Source: Puccinellia tenuiflora (taxonomy: Eukaryota; Streptophyta; Magnoliopsida; Poales; Poaceae). From it: a stretch of DNA of 64,000 nt. Positions 1 through 11,023 of the stretch are shown piece by piece; the stretch's first letter is position 1, and the number at the start of each line of letters is the position of its first letter. Both the position numbers and the translations under genes were made by a program. Where the stretch lies: positions 354,995 to 418,994 of the forward strand of contig QRDG01000143.1 of the NCBI GenBank assembly GCA_012064385.1. Reading direction: 5' to 3'. The notes beneath the pieces were generated by a model. It was not told the origin of the DNA, did not search any database, and worked only from the letters and a program-made list of their open reading frames with translations.

Positions 1-463
1 TGCCATCTGGTTAACAATCACTTATTTTTCATTTATCTGTTGTTTAGAGGGTCCCGTGTGTCTTTGCTCGCTGGTTCCACAGGAGAAAGTATATTTAACC
101 TGCAAAAGAATAGGTAACTTTTGAGCCAAAACCAACATTATACTTGGTTGTTTAATTAGCTTGAATACAATTTGTTTGCAATGTGTTCTATCTCAAAAAA
201 AAAAAAGAATGATCACTTATTCTTGTTTCAATTTTTCATAGGTAACTGCAAATTTGCTTTAAAGTTCTACAACATATGGTAAATTTTCACTGATTATTTG
301 AACTAATGGTAAATATTATTCCAATTTTTCGAGAATCCAATGAAGTTAATAGGATTTTATCAATTAATAACATTTAGATTGTTCTGATACATACATTCCC
401 TCGAAAAAATCTCATGCATATCATGATGTGCGGTGTCATATGCATGAGATCTTTTAAATGCTA
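1..463. other. Intergenic, no gene seen
   Basis: AT-rich sequence with an A-run near 195-206. The only structure I see is a small foldback: 409-420 and 439-450 are perfect 12-base inverted repeats around an 18-base loop. No convincing coding sequence. Confidence 0.6.
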
Positions 464-639
464 CTCCCTCCGTTCCGAATTACTCCCTCCGTCTCGAATT
501 ACTTGTCGCAGGCCTAGTACAAACGTTTTTTTTTGCTAATTAGTCCAGACAATTCAAATTAGTGGCAAATCCGTCCGTCGACCTCGCCGTCCTCCTCCGT
601 TCGTCGACCGTCCGCATGCAGTACCTCGCCGGCTTGCTC

Positions 640-1370
640 GTCGCCGTTCCCGCGCTCGCAGGAACTCCACCTCGCCGTCGCACAGGAGGGAATCTATCAC
701 AAGGACCTCGCCCGTCCCCGTCCGCGCCCACAGGAGGGAGCTCGCCGTCGTCGTAGGCGCGCAGGAGCAAGCTCGACCTCGCCGCCGCCGTCCGCGCAGG
801 AGGGAGCTCGACTTCGCTTTCGCAGGAGCAAGCTCGACCTCGCCCCCGCCCAACAGGGGGCTCAACCTCCTCGCATCGCAGCTCCCTCCGCGTCTCCGCG
901 CGGGGAAAGCTCGACCTCGCCGTCTACGTCCGCGCGCAGGTGGGAGCTTCTCATCACCGTCGCCCTCCGCGGGCACGAGAGAGCTCGTCCTCGCAGTCGC
1001 CCTCCGCGCGGAGGAGGGAGCTCGTCCTCACCGTCGCCCTCCGCGCCAGGAGGGAGGTCGACCTCGTTTCCGCGCCGCCGCTCCGCTCGCCGTCGGAGGG
1101 CTCCCGTGGGTGTCGCCCACCTCATGCTGCTCCACCATCCTCTCCTGCCCATCGCTCCAATCGAGAGCACGAGGTAGCAGGCGCTGAGGCCCTCGAATTG
1201 GACGCACCAAGAACCTGCTGAATGTGAGGTTCAGAGTCTGGCACTTGAATTTGCACTTGAATTCTAGTCTGCATTTGCACTTGAATTGAACTGTATTCAG
1301 AATTCTAGTCTGCATTTGCACTTGAATTCTTGTCTGCATTTACCTCCTGCAGAATTCTAGTCTGCTTCAG
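640..1370. repeat. Degenerate GC-rich and CTGCA-rich tandem repeats in mariner 5' region
   Basis: From about 640 to 1060 a unit close to AGGAGGGAGCTCGACCTCGC recurs with variation. From about 1240 to 1370 a second unit, built on GAATTCTAGTCTGCATTTGC, recurs three to four times. Long open frames here on both strands are products of composition. The block 1076-1107 (GCCGCCGCTCCGCTCGCC onward) is nearly identical to one at about 5246, outside the right end of the element. Confidence 0.6.
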
Positions 1371-1650
1371 AATGCCTCATGGACTTGCTCACCTCCTGCA
1401 GTAAAATGATCTGAATGTGATCAACTTAAACATGCATCAGGTTCAGTTAACACTTGGACACATTTGAGCACCTGATGCACTACTCCAGGTTCTAAGGTTG
1501 CTGCTGCTGCCATTATCTCAGTTTGAAATTTGATTGATATTGCTGGCAGAGTGTAAACTTGAGTGCATGCCTTGCACACAGGAACCTGCACACAAAAATT
1601 TGATTGATAAATTTGGCCAGTTCCACATGGTGTCTGCAAGCTCTAGCATG

Positions 1651-3871
1651 ATGTTCGGGATTGATCTCAACATGAGTCCTCAACAAGATGATGCCTCGGA
1701 ACCTGAAGATCAACAGGAAGAACCAGTCAATGAAGAATCAGTTAATAATGAAGCCGCAGGTACTACAACAGCACCAAGCACTGTTAACAGAATTTAAAAG
1801 TGGCTTATGTTAGTTGCAGTATATACACAGATATAGACATTTTTTACCTTGTTAGAACTGCAGCTCAACAACAAATGCCACTAATTTATCACAAGTTCAC
1901 CAAAGTAGGTGACCCTACTAAGTAACCACAACCGTGTAGCATCTCACCTTCCTATTATTTGCAATAGCTAGATGACTTATCTTTTGCTCCTTATTTGACA
2001 GGGGAAGAAGCAAGTGGTGTAGAAGAACCAATTCATGACGAAGCAAGTGGTGTAGAGGAAGCAATTCATGAGGAAGCAAGTGCTGTAGAGAAACCAATTC
2101 ATGAGGAAGGCAGAGAACTCACAAATGAGGAGAGATATGGTATTTATTTTGCACTCACGGTGATCAAGACAAAAAATGGACAAGTTCTGAAAAAAGACAA
2201 GGAGGTCATTGCTAGCCTACTCGATACAACCGTAAGAACTGTTGAGAGAATATGGGAAAGAGATCTTAAACAGATTGAACAAGGGAAGAAAGTTGATGTC
2301 TCAAATCAAAAGAAAGGTAGAGTTGGCCGCAAGCGGAAAGATTTGGATCTGTCGAGGGTGGTGACAATCCCATTGAACAGAAGGAGAACATTGCGAGGTC
2401 TGTCAAAGGCATTGGGTGTAAGCTGCACGACCTTACACTCAAGGTTCGAGTGGGGTCATTTGAGGCGTCACAGTAATAAGGTGAGGCCCCACTTAACCCT
2501 ATCCAACATTGTAAAGAGATTGAAATGGTGCTTGGCTATGTGTGAAGATGATTGGTTTGCGACACGGGAATTAGACAACATAGCCTACATGGACGAAAAG
2601 TGGTTCAACATGACTGGGGAGGTGAACAACTACTATTTGCTTCCCGAAGAACCCGACCCCTTGCGCACCTTGCATCATAAGGATAGCATCGCCAAGGTGA
2701 TGTTTCTCGCTGCCGTGGCTAAACCAAGATATGGCGAAGGTGGTGAGGTCACGTTTGATGGAAAGCTCGGCATTTGGGCTTTTGTCACAGAGTCTCCTGC
2801 TCAAAGAACGAGTGAAAATAGAGATAAAGGGACGCTCGAGCTCAAATCATTGAAAGTCACACGAGATGTAATGAGGTACAAGAGCGCTGGCCGGACGAAG
2901 ATGAAGGATGGACAATCTACATCCAACAAGATAATGCCACACCACATATTCTTCCCAATGACCCGGTTTTCCGACAAGTCGTAGAACAGACTGATTTGGA
3001 TATTAAGTTGCTTCAAAAGCCTCCAAACAGTCCCGACATGAACATTCTTGATCTCTGCATAATCAGGTCTCTCCAGTCCCACACCGATAGCAGAGCACCT
3101 CAAAGCATCAGGGAACTGATAGAAGGTGTGGAGGAGGAATATCGAAACTACCCGGTTGATAAGCTAGCTAGAAGCTTCGTGACGCTGCAGTCATGCATCC
3201 GAGAGGTTATGAGAAAGAAAGGAGCGATAGACTACCAGATCCCTCACATGAACAAGGAGCGACGGCAGGCAGAAGGACGGCTTCCTATCGCTCTATCTAT
3301 CGGCCGTGAGCTAGTTGAACAGACCCTAGCCTTTATAGAAGAGGCAGAAGCAACCTTAGTAGCAGAAAAAGAGAATCAGCAGCAGAAAAAGAGTAGCAGG
3401 AAAAGAGCAGCAGCAGCCTTGAAGCAACAGAAACGAGCAACCTTGAAGCAGCAGAAACAACAACAACCTCCAGGCAGCAGCAGCAACAACATCCTCCAGG
3501 CAACAGCAGTACCAACAAGCTCCAAGCACCAGCTTCCTTCAAGCAGCAGCAGAAACAACAACCTCCAGGTAGCAGGAAAAGAGAATCATCCGCCTTCAAG
3601 CAACAGGAAAAGAGAATCATCCGTCTTCAAGCAGCAGAAACAACAACCTCTAGAAAGCAGCAGCAACAACAACCTACAGGCAGCCGCAGTACCAACAAGC
3701 TCCAAGCACCAGCTCACTTCAGGCGGCAGCAGCAACATCAACAACAACCTACAGGCAGCAGCAGTACCAACAAGCTCCAAGCACCAGCCCCCTCCTAGCA
3801 GCAGGATAAGAGTAGCAACACATTCCGGGCACCGGCACTCTCCAAGCAGCATAATAAGAGCAGCAGGATAG
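1651..3871 (+). pseudogene. Mariner-like (DD39D) transposase, one frameshift
   Basis: Cut-and-paste transposase of a plant mariner-like element. Exon 1 begins at an ATG at 1651 (1627 is an alternative), encodes MFGIDLNMSP and acidic sequence, and ends at 1759; GT at 1760 and AG ending at 2001 keep the frame. Exon 2 has three 33-nt repeats coding about EEASGVEEPIH, then a helix-turn-helix region (KDKEVIASLLDTTVRTVERIW, about 2200-2265) and RKRK. Catalytic residues: D in YMDEKWF (2592), D in IQQDNATPH (2930), D in NILDL (3050), giving the 39-residue plant spacing. The frame changes at about 2880; family alignment suggests about nine codons are missing there, so no full protein is made. The tail from about 3330 is unusually Gln/Ser-rich with repeats of AVPTSSKHQ. 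Confidence 0.85.
3330..3871 (+). repeat. CAG/CAA-rich expansion at transposase 3' end
   Basis: Imperfect repeats of a unit reading about LQAAAVPTSSKHQL, separated by runs of CAG/CAA coding Q, S and N. The units near 3500, 3680 and 3750 are close copies. Such a long low-complexity tail is not part of the usual mariner fold and probably grew by slippage. Confidence 0.7.
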
Positions 3872-4816
3872 AAGCACAGGATGATAGAATCACAAGATGA
3901 AAGGAGTACTTGTATAGGAAAGGAAAGGAGTACTTGTACATACTCCAATAAGTACTCCCTAAACGAAAGTTGTATTGTTGTCCAAGTTTTATCATTGTAC
4001 TCCACTAATAAGAACAATTGCATGACCTTGAGAACAATTGCATGACCTTGAAAATGACAGTAAGATGATCTAGTTGATTTCAGGAAAAGAAAGTTGCATT
4101 ACTTACCATCTGTTTGATGTTTCCTTGCCTTGATTATTGTCTGTTGCCTTCCTTTGCTTGTAATCTGCATGTACAGAATCACATGAGAAATCACTAGCTC
4201 AAAGTACATAAACTGAAATGGATACTAGCATGCATAAGTATTTGGAATAATTATGTTCTTAACGTATACAGTACACTGGAAAAGTTTCACAGAAAAGGTT
4301 TCATTGAAGCTTCACTGAAAAAGCTTCAGTTTCAGTCTCAGGCTCTCAGCCAAGCTTCAGTTTCACATTTTTATTTCAAAATTTTCAAACTGATACTGCA
4401 TACAAATACTCTAAATAAACAAGCAGGTTTGTCAACTACAGAAAATCATGTGCTGCAACAAGCAAGCTACTCCATTTACAGCAAGTAAACAACGCCTGAG
4501 TACTCAATTTACAGCAACAACATGAGCACATGATGTGGTCGTTGATGTCGGGGGCGACGGCCGCAGGCCGCGAGGGCGGCCTTCTGGTGGCTTCATGAGA
4601 ACCACAGCTCCGGGAACCCGTGCAGGAGGAGCACCACCAGGCCGGCGGCGCGTCCCTGCTCCGCGACATGGAGGGAGATGCCGTTGACCTCCGTCTCCAG
4701 TGTTGCACCGCCTGGTCCGGTTGTCCTCGCCATCGATGACGATAAGCTCTGCTCGCAGATCAAACTGCCATTTTTGCGCCCAGACTACCACCGGCGGTGC
4801 GGAAAAATTCAACCTT

Positions 4817-4942
4817 CCCGAAGGGGGGGGGGGGGGGGGGGGACGAGGAGGGGAACGAGGCGGCGGTGAGATGGTAGGGAAGGAGGCGACGGAAGCGCGG
4901 CGTGGGGGGTGGGGGTGGGGGGTGGGGGTGGGGGGGGATCAG
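4817..4942 (+). repeat. G homopolymer and G-quadruplex-like tract
   Basis: About 20 consecutive G at 4823-4842, then GGGGTGGGGGTGGGG-type runs at about 4903-4938. They lie in the GC-rich 3' part of the mariner element. A quadruplex is possible; the homopolymer length should be treated as uncertain. Confidence 0.7.
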
Positions 4943-5130
4943 GCGGTAGCAGCCTGGGTCGGAGGCGGCGGCAGCAAGGCAGCTGGGGCGGCGTCGGGAG
5001 GGGAGCAAGGCGGTGTGAGCAGTGACCCTGTCGGAGAGAGAGACGAAGGACTGCCGGATTGGTCGGGGGAAGTAAGAGGACTATTTCGCAAAATAACCGC
5101 CGCGTCAAGTAAATTGGAACGGAGGGAGTA

Positions 5131-6897
5131 CATGACGCGGTCACAGTACATTGTAAATTTTGCAAAACAACCCTTCCTATAATTAAAACCTTTTAGACCT
5201 GGCCTAATCAAATTCAGAATTTTCCGTCCTCCGTCCTCCCGCAGTCCGCCGCCGCTCCGCTCGCCGACGGAGGGCTCGAGAAAGAGGCTAGTACTGGCGC
5301 GGGGGGAGGGGGGCAAGGCCGTGCCGCTCCCGTTGTCCCTCCGGCCTCCTCTCCACGTTCTCCCATCCCCGACGTCGAGCTCGCCCTCTGCCGCCTCTTC
5401 CTCGTCGACCAAGCCGCCGGAGCACCCAACCTCCTCCGCCGGCCAAGCCTAGCACCTCCATCTCGGCCCGCGCGGCTCAACCAACAAGCCAAGTTACCCG
5501 TCGGAGGGGCCCTGGTTCGCAGTGACGGCCCTCTGCTCAGTCCCGGTCGTTGCCCCGCCCCCAACGCCGTCGCCGGCTGGCCGTAGCGCGCATCCCCGAC
5601 TCGTCGCGGACGTCCTCGTCGCTGCTGCTCATCCCCGACTTGTCGCGGACGCCCTCGTTGCTGCTGCTCATCACCGCCTGCTCCTGCTACATAGAAGTTC
5701 AGGAACAGTGCAGCGACAGAGAACACAAAGTTCAGTCGCGCATACAGGATAGTTCCTTGAGTATCTCATCTGGTGTCAGCTTGAGTACCAGCTGCCTCAC
5801 ATAATGTACTGCTTCTGTAGACAACAAGAGTGAATTAAGCAAAGAACCTGAAGGTTGAGATACTTTGAGCAACATCTTGACTCTGTCTCCATTGTCATCT
5901 TTTCTCTGAATAGCAGAAAAGCATCATGTAATTCATCATGTCACTTGTAATCAACAACAACAATTTTCTTTGCATTTCCCTATCAAATTAAACCAAAAAT
6001 CATTCGCAAGAAATTTTGAGTGTGAGAATATACAATACAAAATATAAACTTAGAACACTGCCATGTCACAAGAGAAAATCCCATTTTAGTACATGAAGGT
6101 TCAACAAGTAATGCTTCATTTTAGTACATGAAGGTTCAACAAGTAATCCCATTTTAGGAGTAATAATTATTTTTCCTATCTTATTGTACTACCAGGTGCC
6201 AACTTAAATTGGAGCACGGCAGCAGCCAAAATTCAGACAACTTTATGCCTGGTTGCCTATGATTTTTCACAGATAGCGACAACATGTTATTTGGAACACT
6301 AAAGCAGCTGGTTGACTCCCTACTCTCAAATTAAGGATGGTGCTACAAAATACTCCTTGAGCGCTTCTTGAGCTTCGTTCTCCATGCCTATAGAAAGTAA
6401 AGCTGCAGCTGGGAGGTAAAATGAACTTCCTGGACTCTAGCTCTTCTCCTGCAACCTGAATACAAGGTACTGAAATTCAGCCATCTATAAACTGCAAATT
6501 TGACTATAAACTGTAAATTGGACTATTGTTTGGGTTTTGATTCTTAAACCTCGGCACTGAACATAAAAATAAGCAATGAACCACTCTATAGCAATCCATC
6601 ATTTAGAGCCTTTTGCATCCTGTAGCCATACCAATTTTGGATAGACAGCAGTAGTTATGGAAACTACTCCAAATACAGATAAACATCAGGAGTATTCAGC
6701 TACACCAACTACTCCAAATCAGGAGTACACAGGAGCATAGAGGAGATGGATGGTACAGTAACAGCAGAAGAAAGCGCAACAACAGAAAAGATCGAAGGGA
6801 CCTGGCGAGACGGCTGTAGAAGAGCTGCTTGGAGAGCTCCCAGTACTTTTCGATGGTGGGCGGAGCGACGCAAACTCCGCCATGGATGGTCGTCGAG
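5131..6897. other. No intact gene; GC-rich then AT-rich relic sequence
   Basis: 5220-5690 is GC-rich and resembles the mariner 5' region in places (about 5246 against 1076), including a repeated GTCGCGGACG-containing unit near 5605-5660. The rest is AT-rich. I see no domain or splice-consistent exon series. Open frames at 5214-5726 (minus) and 6746-6973 (plus) lack recognisable content. Confidence 0.5.
6082..6151. repeat. 35-bp tandem duplication
   Basis: Two head-to-tail copies of a 35-bp unit containing TAGTACATGAAGGTTCAACA, at 6082-6116 and 6117-6151, followed by the start of a third. Confidence 0.8.
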
Positions 6898-7121
6898 CTC
6901 TCTCCGTCCTCAAATAAGTGTAACTTTGATCACCTTTCTAGAAAATATAACAATATTTATGACAGTAAATTAATATCTCTAGATACATCTTGACATGTAG
7001 TTTAATAATATAGTAATTTAATGTCACATATATTGGTATTTTTATGCAAAATTTTGATCAAATTTAAAATTGTTTGAACTCAAAAAAAGGAAAACGTACA
7101 TTTATTCGCGGACGGATGGGG
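6898..7121. mobile_element. Stowaway-like MITE
   Basis: Left end CTCTCTCCGTCCTCAAATAA and right end (reverse complement) CCCCATCCGTCCGCGAATAA form imperfect inverted repeats of the Stowaway type. A TA follows the right end at 7122; the left TA is not preserved. The 224-bp AT-rich interior has no coding capacity. Confidence 0.75.
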
Positions 7122-7123
7122 TA

Positions 7124-7625
7124 TGTTTTGCGGTTGCAACATGATATACACGTGGGATGGCATGTTCGGTCAAGGACACCGTGTAGCTAGACACGATCGA
7201 TCGATTTCTTGAGAATAAAGTGAAGGATAGGAACGTAGAAAAGCTGCAAGGTATTGGCAGCGCCAAAACGCTGTGTCTATTCTGAATCTTTCTCTAAATT
7301 TTGTTCCCTGAAAGTCTACATGAGCTGCCTACGGGCTAGTATGCAGAGCCAAAGGAAAGCGGATATAGACGTTTGAGAAGAGAAAAAAAAGGAGATCATC
7401 AGAACTCGAGGTGGCCACCAGGATCTGCAGAACGGTTCAGCTAACTCCAATGGTGTTATTGACAAACCCAATTCGTGCAGGTCACAAAGGCCCCATTTTC
7501 ATCACCCAATAACAGCACCACACCGTATCATATTACCGAGTGAATCCCACTCGTTACCTTCTGTTTATGATATAGTGACAGTGTTTACCCTGTTTAATTC
7601 TGTTTATGATCTAGCCATTTGTAAG
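7124..7625. other. Intergenic, no gene seen
   Basis: No recognisable coding sequence. A weak copy of the motif around the nearby 24-bp direct repeat (GAGCTGCCTA, then GCTAGTATGCAGAG) occurs at about 7322-7350. Confidence 0.4.
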
Positions 7626-7741
7626 CACGAGCTGCCTAGCATGACCTAACGAGCTCAACGGCTCGCACGGACCCTTGACTCGCGCCCTGATCGGGGGCGC
7701 CCAACCGCATATGGTTAACGGGCCCCTGTCACACAGCGCGG

Positions 7742-7826
7742 TATAAAGGGGTGGGGTCGGCAGGCACACGGTACGAGGTTAACCGGCGCTGCCAGAGCCC
7801 CACCAAGACCCCTCCGATTAGGGTTT
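7742..7826 (+). promoter_or_regulatory. TATA box and telo-box-like motif
   Basis: TATAAAGG at 7742-7749, and TAGGGTTT at 7819-7826, the complement of the AAACCCTA telo-box common near start sites of plant translation-machinery genes. GGGCCC lies upstream at about 7720. Together they suggest a housekeeping-type promoter. Confidence 0.5.
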
Positions 7827-7910
7827 GCGCTGCAGTGACGGGAAGCTCCGCCGCCGCCACCACTCACCCCTCAGCCCACTCACCTCACCACCGCCGCCAC
7901 ACTCACCGAC

Positions 7911-7950
7911 ATGGCCGGCAGCTCGAGCTCGGCATCTCAAGGAGGAGAAG
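7911..7950 (+). pseudogene. Captured first coding exon, rest absent
   Basis: ATG at 7911 follows a CT-rich leader and gives MAGSSSSASQGGE, then AAG|GTAGTC at 7950/7951, a plausible splice donor before a CT-rich intron. No downstream exon follows before the second 24-bp repeat. I do not recognise the parent gene from 13 residues. Confidence 0.45.
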
Positions 7951-8092
7951 GTAGTCGCTCTCCCCTCTCCCTCTCTCCCCGATCTCTCTCTCTCTTACAT
8001 GTGCAAAAGATAAAGCAACGATAAAGTCTACCGATCTTTATCTAGGCTACATGATTCTGTGATTTTAACACGAGCTGCCTAGCATGACCTAA

Positions 8093-8571
8093 GGTGCTAG
8101 TGTGCAGAGGCACATGCAAACAGATTTGTTCTCCGTACATGTCGTCCGATCTTTTGTCAGGCTACTTCAGTTGTGCGGATGTGAGCAGAGAAAAGATTTG
8201 TTGGTCCCGCTGTAGATAGAGAGGTGTATGTGTGCGATGTGTGTGTGGTGTGCACGCCGCGACGATTGGTCAATTGAAGAGGCGCACAGGCACAGGAGAT
8301 AACCTGGTGAGAATGATTCAGATTCAGAATATATATCCGGTATGTCGGCTGTAATTCGTTTGATTGTATCGCCTTGATACGAACGATTAATAAGTTAATA
8401 AAAACTCCCTTTATCGAAAAATCTGATACAAGAACCCGAAATCCCAGGAGCTTGTGGGTTTTGTATATTTCCTAGTAATATTTTTCCAACATAGTATGTG
8501 CTATTGTGTATGCTCTACACGCCAACGCGTCTCAAAGACACAGAATAAACATGGCGTGGGAGGAGGATTAG
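8093..8571. other. Relic sequence ahead of LINE tail
   Basis: No gene seen. The end, about 8360-8425 (GTATCGCCTTGATACGAA, then AATAAAAACTCCC), looks like the 3' end of a plus-strand transcript or retroelement, but I see no coding part. Confidence 0.35.
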
Positions 8572-8572
8572 G

Positions 8573-9139
8573 GCTTTTTTTTTGAAGGGGGTGGCAAAAG
8601 ATTTGCCCCTATTCATTAACAAAGGAGAAGAATCATGACCCAAAGCTTAGTCTCTACCTTAATGGAGCAGACTTGTTATTGAAGACCCTTACGTTGCGTT
8701 CTTTCCAAACCGTCCAACTAATAAGCATGGTTAAGGAGGCCATGGCCTGAAGATTCGGAGTTGCTTTGCTCGACATCTTAGTCCACCAAGACTTGAGGGA
8801 AAGCTCCGGCGTCCACTCATGGGTCGTAATGGAGGGTAACCCGAGCCAATCCTTGACTAGCACCCAAAGTCTCTTGGTAAACGGACATTGGAAGAGATGA
8901 TGCGCCGCCGACTCTTAAGTTTGCTTGCAAAGGGGACAAAGACCTCAATTATTCAATCCCCTCTTTTCAAGACGGTCCGCCGTCCAAAGCCGCCTATTGT
9001 GGAGGGCAAGCCAAGCAAAGATTTTTTTTTTATGTCCACCATGATTAGGGTTTATGGTGTGCTTGCTAACTGATAAAATAACTTTACTCTTGAACATTTT
9101 ACTATAGTGGCAATCAAATACTCTTATTTGAAAGATCAT
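8573..9139 (-). pseudogene. 5'-truncated LINE, reverse transcriptase zinc-binding tail
   Basis: C-terminal end of a plant LINE ORF2 on the minus strand. The part at 9139-8945 reads FAWLALHNRRLWTADRLEKR, the zf-RVT region after the reverse transcriptase. The part at 8863-8654 reads ISWTVWKERNVRVF, the conserved W..WKERN block near the ORF2 end. A T-run at 8576-8584 on the plus strand is the copied poly(A) tail. Endonuclease and polymerase are absent. Stop codons and a shift separate the two pieces. Confidence 0.8.
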
Positions 9140-9240
9140 TTACCGACAAACTCAGTGAGATCCGCAACTTCTGTGGGTCTTGGTAACATGCTATATTAGA
9201 TAGCGAGTTCTTTTTTCACGCTCTATTGGATAGCTAGTTA

Positions 9241-11020
9241 GAGCAACTCCAGCCGTTGGCCCCCCCAGGCCGAATTGCCGGCGTTTTTTTGGGCCTGCTG
9301 GGGGGGCGCCGGCGGAAAAAAACGGCCTGGGGGCGGGCCGATTCCCAGCCGCGGCCCCCAGGCCGATCGATAGAATTATTTACAGAAAAATTTGTTCGAC
9401 GAACTTACGCGAAATTTGTTCAAACATAGACGATATTTGTTCAAACTTAACGATATTTGTTCGAACAAGATTACAAAAAAACATAAAAAAATTAAAAAAT
9501 GGCGGCGCGGCGTCTACATGCCGAAGTGGCGGTAGAACCGCGTGTAGTCCCCGCCGTCGGAGTCGTCGGAGTCGCCACCGGTCGGAGGAGGAGCAGGAGC
9601 ACTGCACCCAGCGCCGTCGCCGCCGATGCCTGGCTCCTCCTTCGGCGTCAGCAGGCGGGAGGAGCTCCCGCTGGTGCCAGTGCCGTCCTCGTCGCTGTCG
9701 TCCAGCCCGACGTAATCCGGCCCGGCGCGACGACGGCGGCGGCGCTCGTAGCGCGCGAGGAGCTCCTTCTCCTCGGCCTCAATGCGCTGTTGGCGCTTCT
9801 CCTCCTCCCGCTCGTGCTCGCGGGCCGACCATTCCAACGCGAAGTCCACCGGCGCCGGAGGGACGTCGTTGAGGCTGGCCGCCATGGCGGCATGCACGGA
9901 CTCCTCCTCGTCGTAGGCCTCCTCCTTCACGACGGCCTTCTTCTTGAAGGCCTTCTTCTTCGGCGTCTGCAGGCGGGAGGAGCTCCCGCCGGTGCCGGTG
10001 CCGGGCTCCCTGATGAAGATGCCGCGGGAGCCGCTCCTTTGCGGCGGCTTGTCCGCCGGCTCCTCCTTGACGCGGGCGAACGGCATCGAGCGGGCGGCGT
10101 CCGAAGAGGAGCGGGCGGCGTCGGAAGAGAAGGACGACGAGAAGGACATCCTCCGCGGCGTCCATACTTGGCATGCCGCGACGGGCCCTGAAGGCGCGGC
10201 TCGTTGCCGTCCTCGATGTAATCGAGGACGTACGCCAGCGAGCGGCCGGGCATGCCCCACCACTTCTTCCGGCCGTTGCTGTTGTTGCGCTTGGGCGCGT
10301 GGGCCGCCGGGCCGGGGTAGTCGTTGAGCTGGCGCTGGCGGCGGTCGGAGAAGAACGTGTTCCAGGTCACGTTGTTCTCCGGATCCCAGACGAGATCCGC
10401 TTGCTCCTCCTCCGTCAGCCGCTCGCGGGCGGCGTAGATCTCCGCCAGCCGCTGATCATCGGTGGGGGTGGGGGGACCGGGAACCCCATCTGGCTGAGCT
10501 GCCAGGTTCCGGGGAGCTTCGTGCCGGGCGGGCATGGGTAGCCCGCCTCGTGCAGCAGGCGTGCCTCCCGGTCCTGGAGCCAGTTCCAGCCGAAGCCGTT
10601 GGCCGCCGCGCCGCTTGCTGGATCCATTCCGGTGTGTGTGCGAGGGGTTTGGGTGTTCGTGGCCGATTTGACGCGACGGCGGTTCGCCTGACCGAAGGCA
10701 GAGCAGTAATGCGACGCGGAAGGCGAGGCGATGAGGACGACGAAGCGGTTGTGCCGCTGACAGGGCGGGCCCGCCGGAGCTTTCGCGCGGTTTCCCTCGG
10801 TTCCACGCCGTTTCGCGCCATTTTCCCTTTCGCCGACGTCCCCAGGCCGAACCCGGCGTGCTGGGTTCGGCGTGGGACGCCGGATAAAAATTGGGCCAAA
10901 TCCGGCGAAAAAAGAGGCCTGGGGGGGGGGGCGCTGGGGGGGGCGACTACGGGAAAAATGGGCCGTCGGCGTCAAAAAGGGGGTCCTGGGGGGCTCTTGG
11001 GGGGACGGCTGGAGTTGCTC
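9241..11020 (-). mobile_element. PIF/Harbinger-type element, copy A
   Basis: Perfect 16-bp terminal inverted repeats GAGCAACTCCAGCCGT, flanked by TTA (9238-9240 and 11021-11023), the target duplication typical of PIF/Harbinger. Subterminal DNA is rich in G and C runs with inverted motifs such as GCCGGCG next to T-runs. At 1,780 bp it is too short for the usual transposase plus Myb-like pair. The one gene-like region, on the minus strand, is not a transposase I recognise. The same structure recurs at 37239-39152. Confidence 0.8.
9514..10627 (-). pseudogene. Harbinger-borne conserved protein, copy A (two frameshifts)
   Basis: Starts at ATG 10627 with GAAANGFGWNWLQDREARLL and ends at the stop at 9514 after GDYTRFYRHFGM. 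Coding is spread over three frames, with shifts near 10460 and 10165. Order: N-terminal block with HEAGYPCPPG; a block with WWGMPGRSLAYVLDYIEDGN; a Ser-rich linker; VKEEP and TPKKKAFKKKAVVKEE; a charged helix rich in E and R (about 9830-9740); an acidic tail with DDSDEDGTG. No transposase catalytic motif is visible. The homologous gene in copy B keeps the same blocks, so the source gene coded for protein. Several KEE/KQE sites fit a sumoylation consensus (inference). Function unknown. Confidence 0.7.
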
Positions 11021-11023
11021 TTA

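Larger units (their letters stand above)
464..5128 (+). mobile_element. Tc1/mariner-like DNA transposon
   Basis: Both ends carry the Stowaway/mariner-type terminal inverted repeat CTCCCTCCGT and lie next to TA (462-463 left, 5129-5130 right), the target of this superfamily. The left end is doubled: a second TA plus CTCCCTCCGT starts at 483, and this inner copy matches the right end further inward (TTACTTGtCGC against TTACTTGaCGC), so 483 may be the true end. Inside is a plus-strand transposase gene with an intron (1651-3871). About 4.65 kb is consistent with a formerly autonomous plant element with long GC-rich flanks. Confidence 0.85.
7626..8092 (+). other. Gene-derived insertion between 24-bp direct repeats
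   Basis: A perfect 24-bp direct repeat (core GAGCTGCCTAGCATGACCTA) occurs at 7626-7649 and 8069-8092. Between them lies about 420 bp that looks like the start of a plant gene: promoter, 5' UTR, short first exon and the start of an intron. It has no transposon ends. This is the pattern expected when a break is repaired by copying DNA from elsewhere, duplicating the broken end. Confidence 0.6.

Noticed and set aside
554..1170. Long open frames on both strands
   Set aside because: GC-rich tandem repeats keep several frames open at once; no domain or splice pattern supports them.
4700..5412. Open frames rich in G, P and R around the right end of the mariner element
   Set aside because: Composition-driven by G-runs, and they cross the transposon terminus.
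7741..8013. A complete small gene downstream of the TATAAAGG box
   Set aside because: Only a 13-codon exon with a donor site is present before the second direct repeat; frames extending through it lack exon features.
9499..10541. Plus-strand frames in Harbinger copy A
   Set aside because: They are the antisense of the conserved minus-strand protein; only the minus reading is shared with copy B as meaningful blocks.
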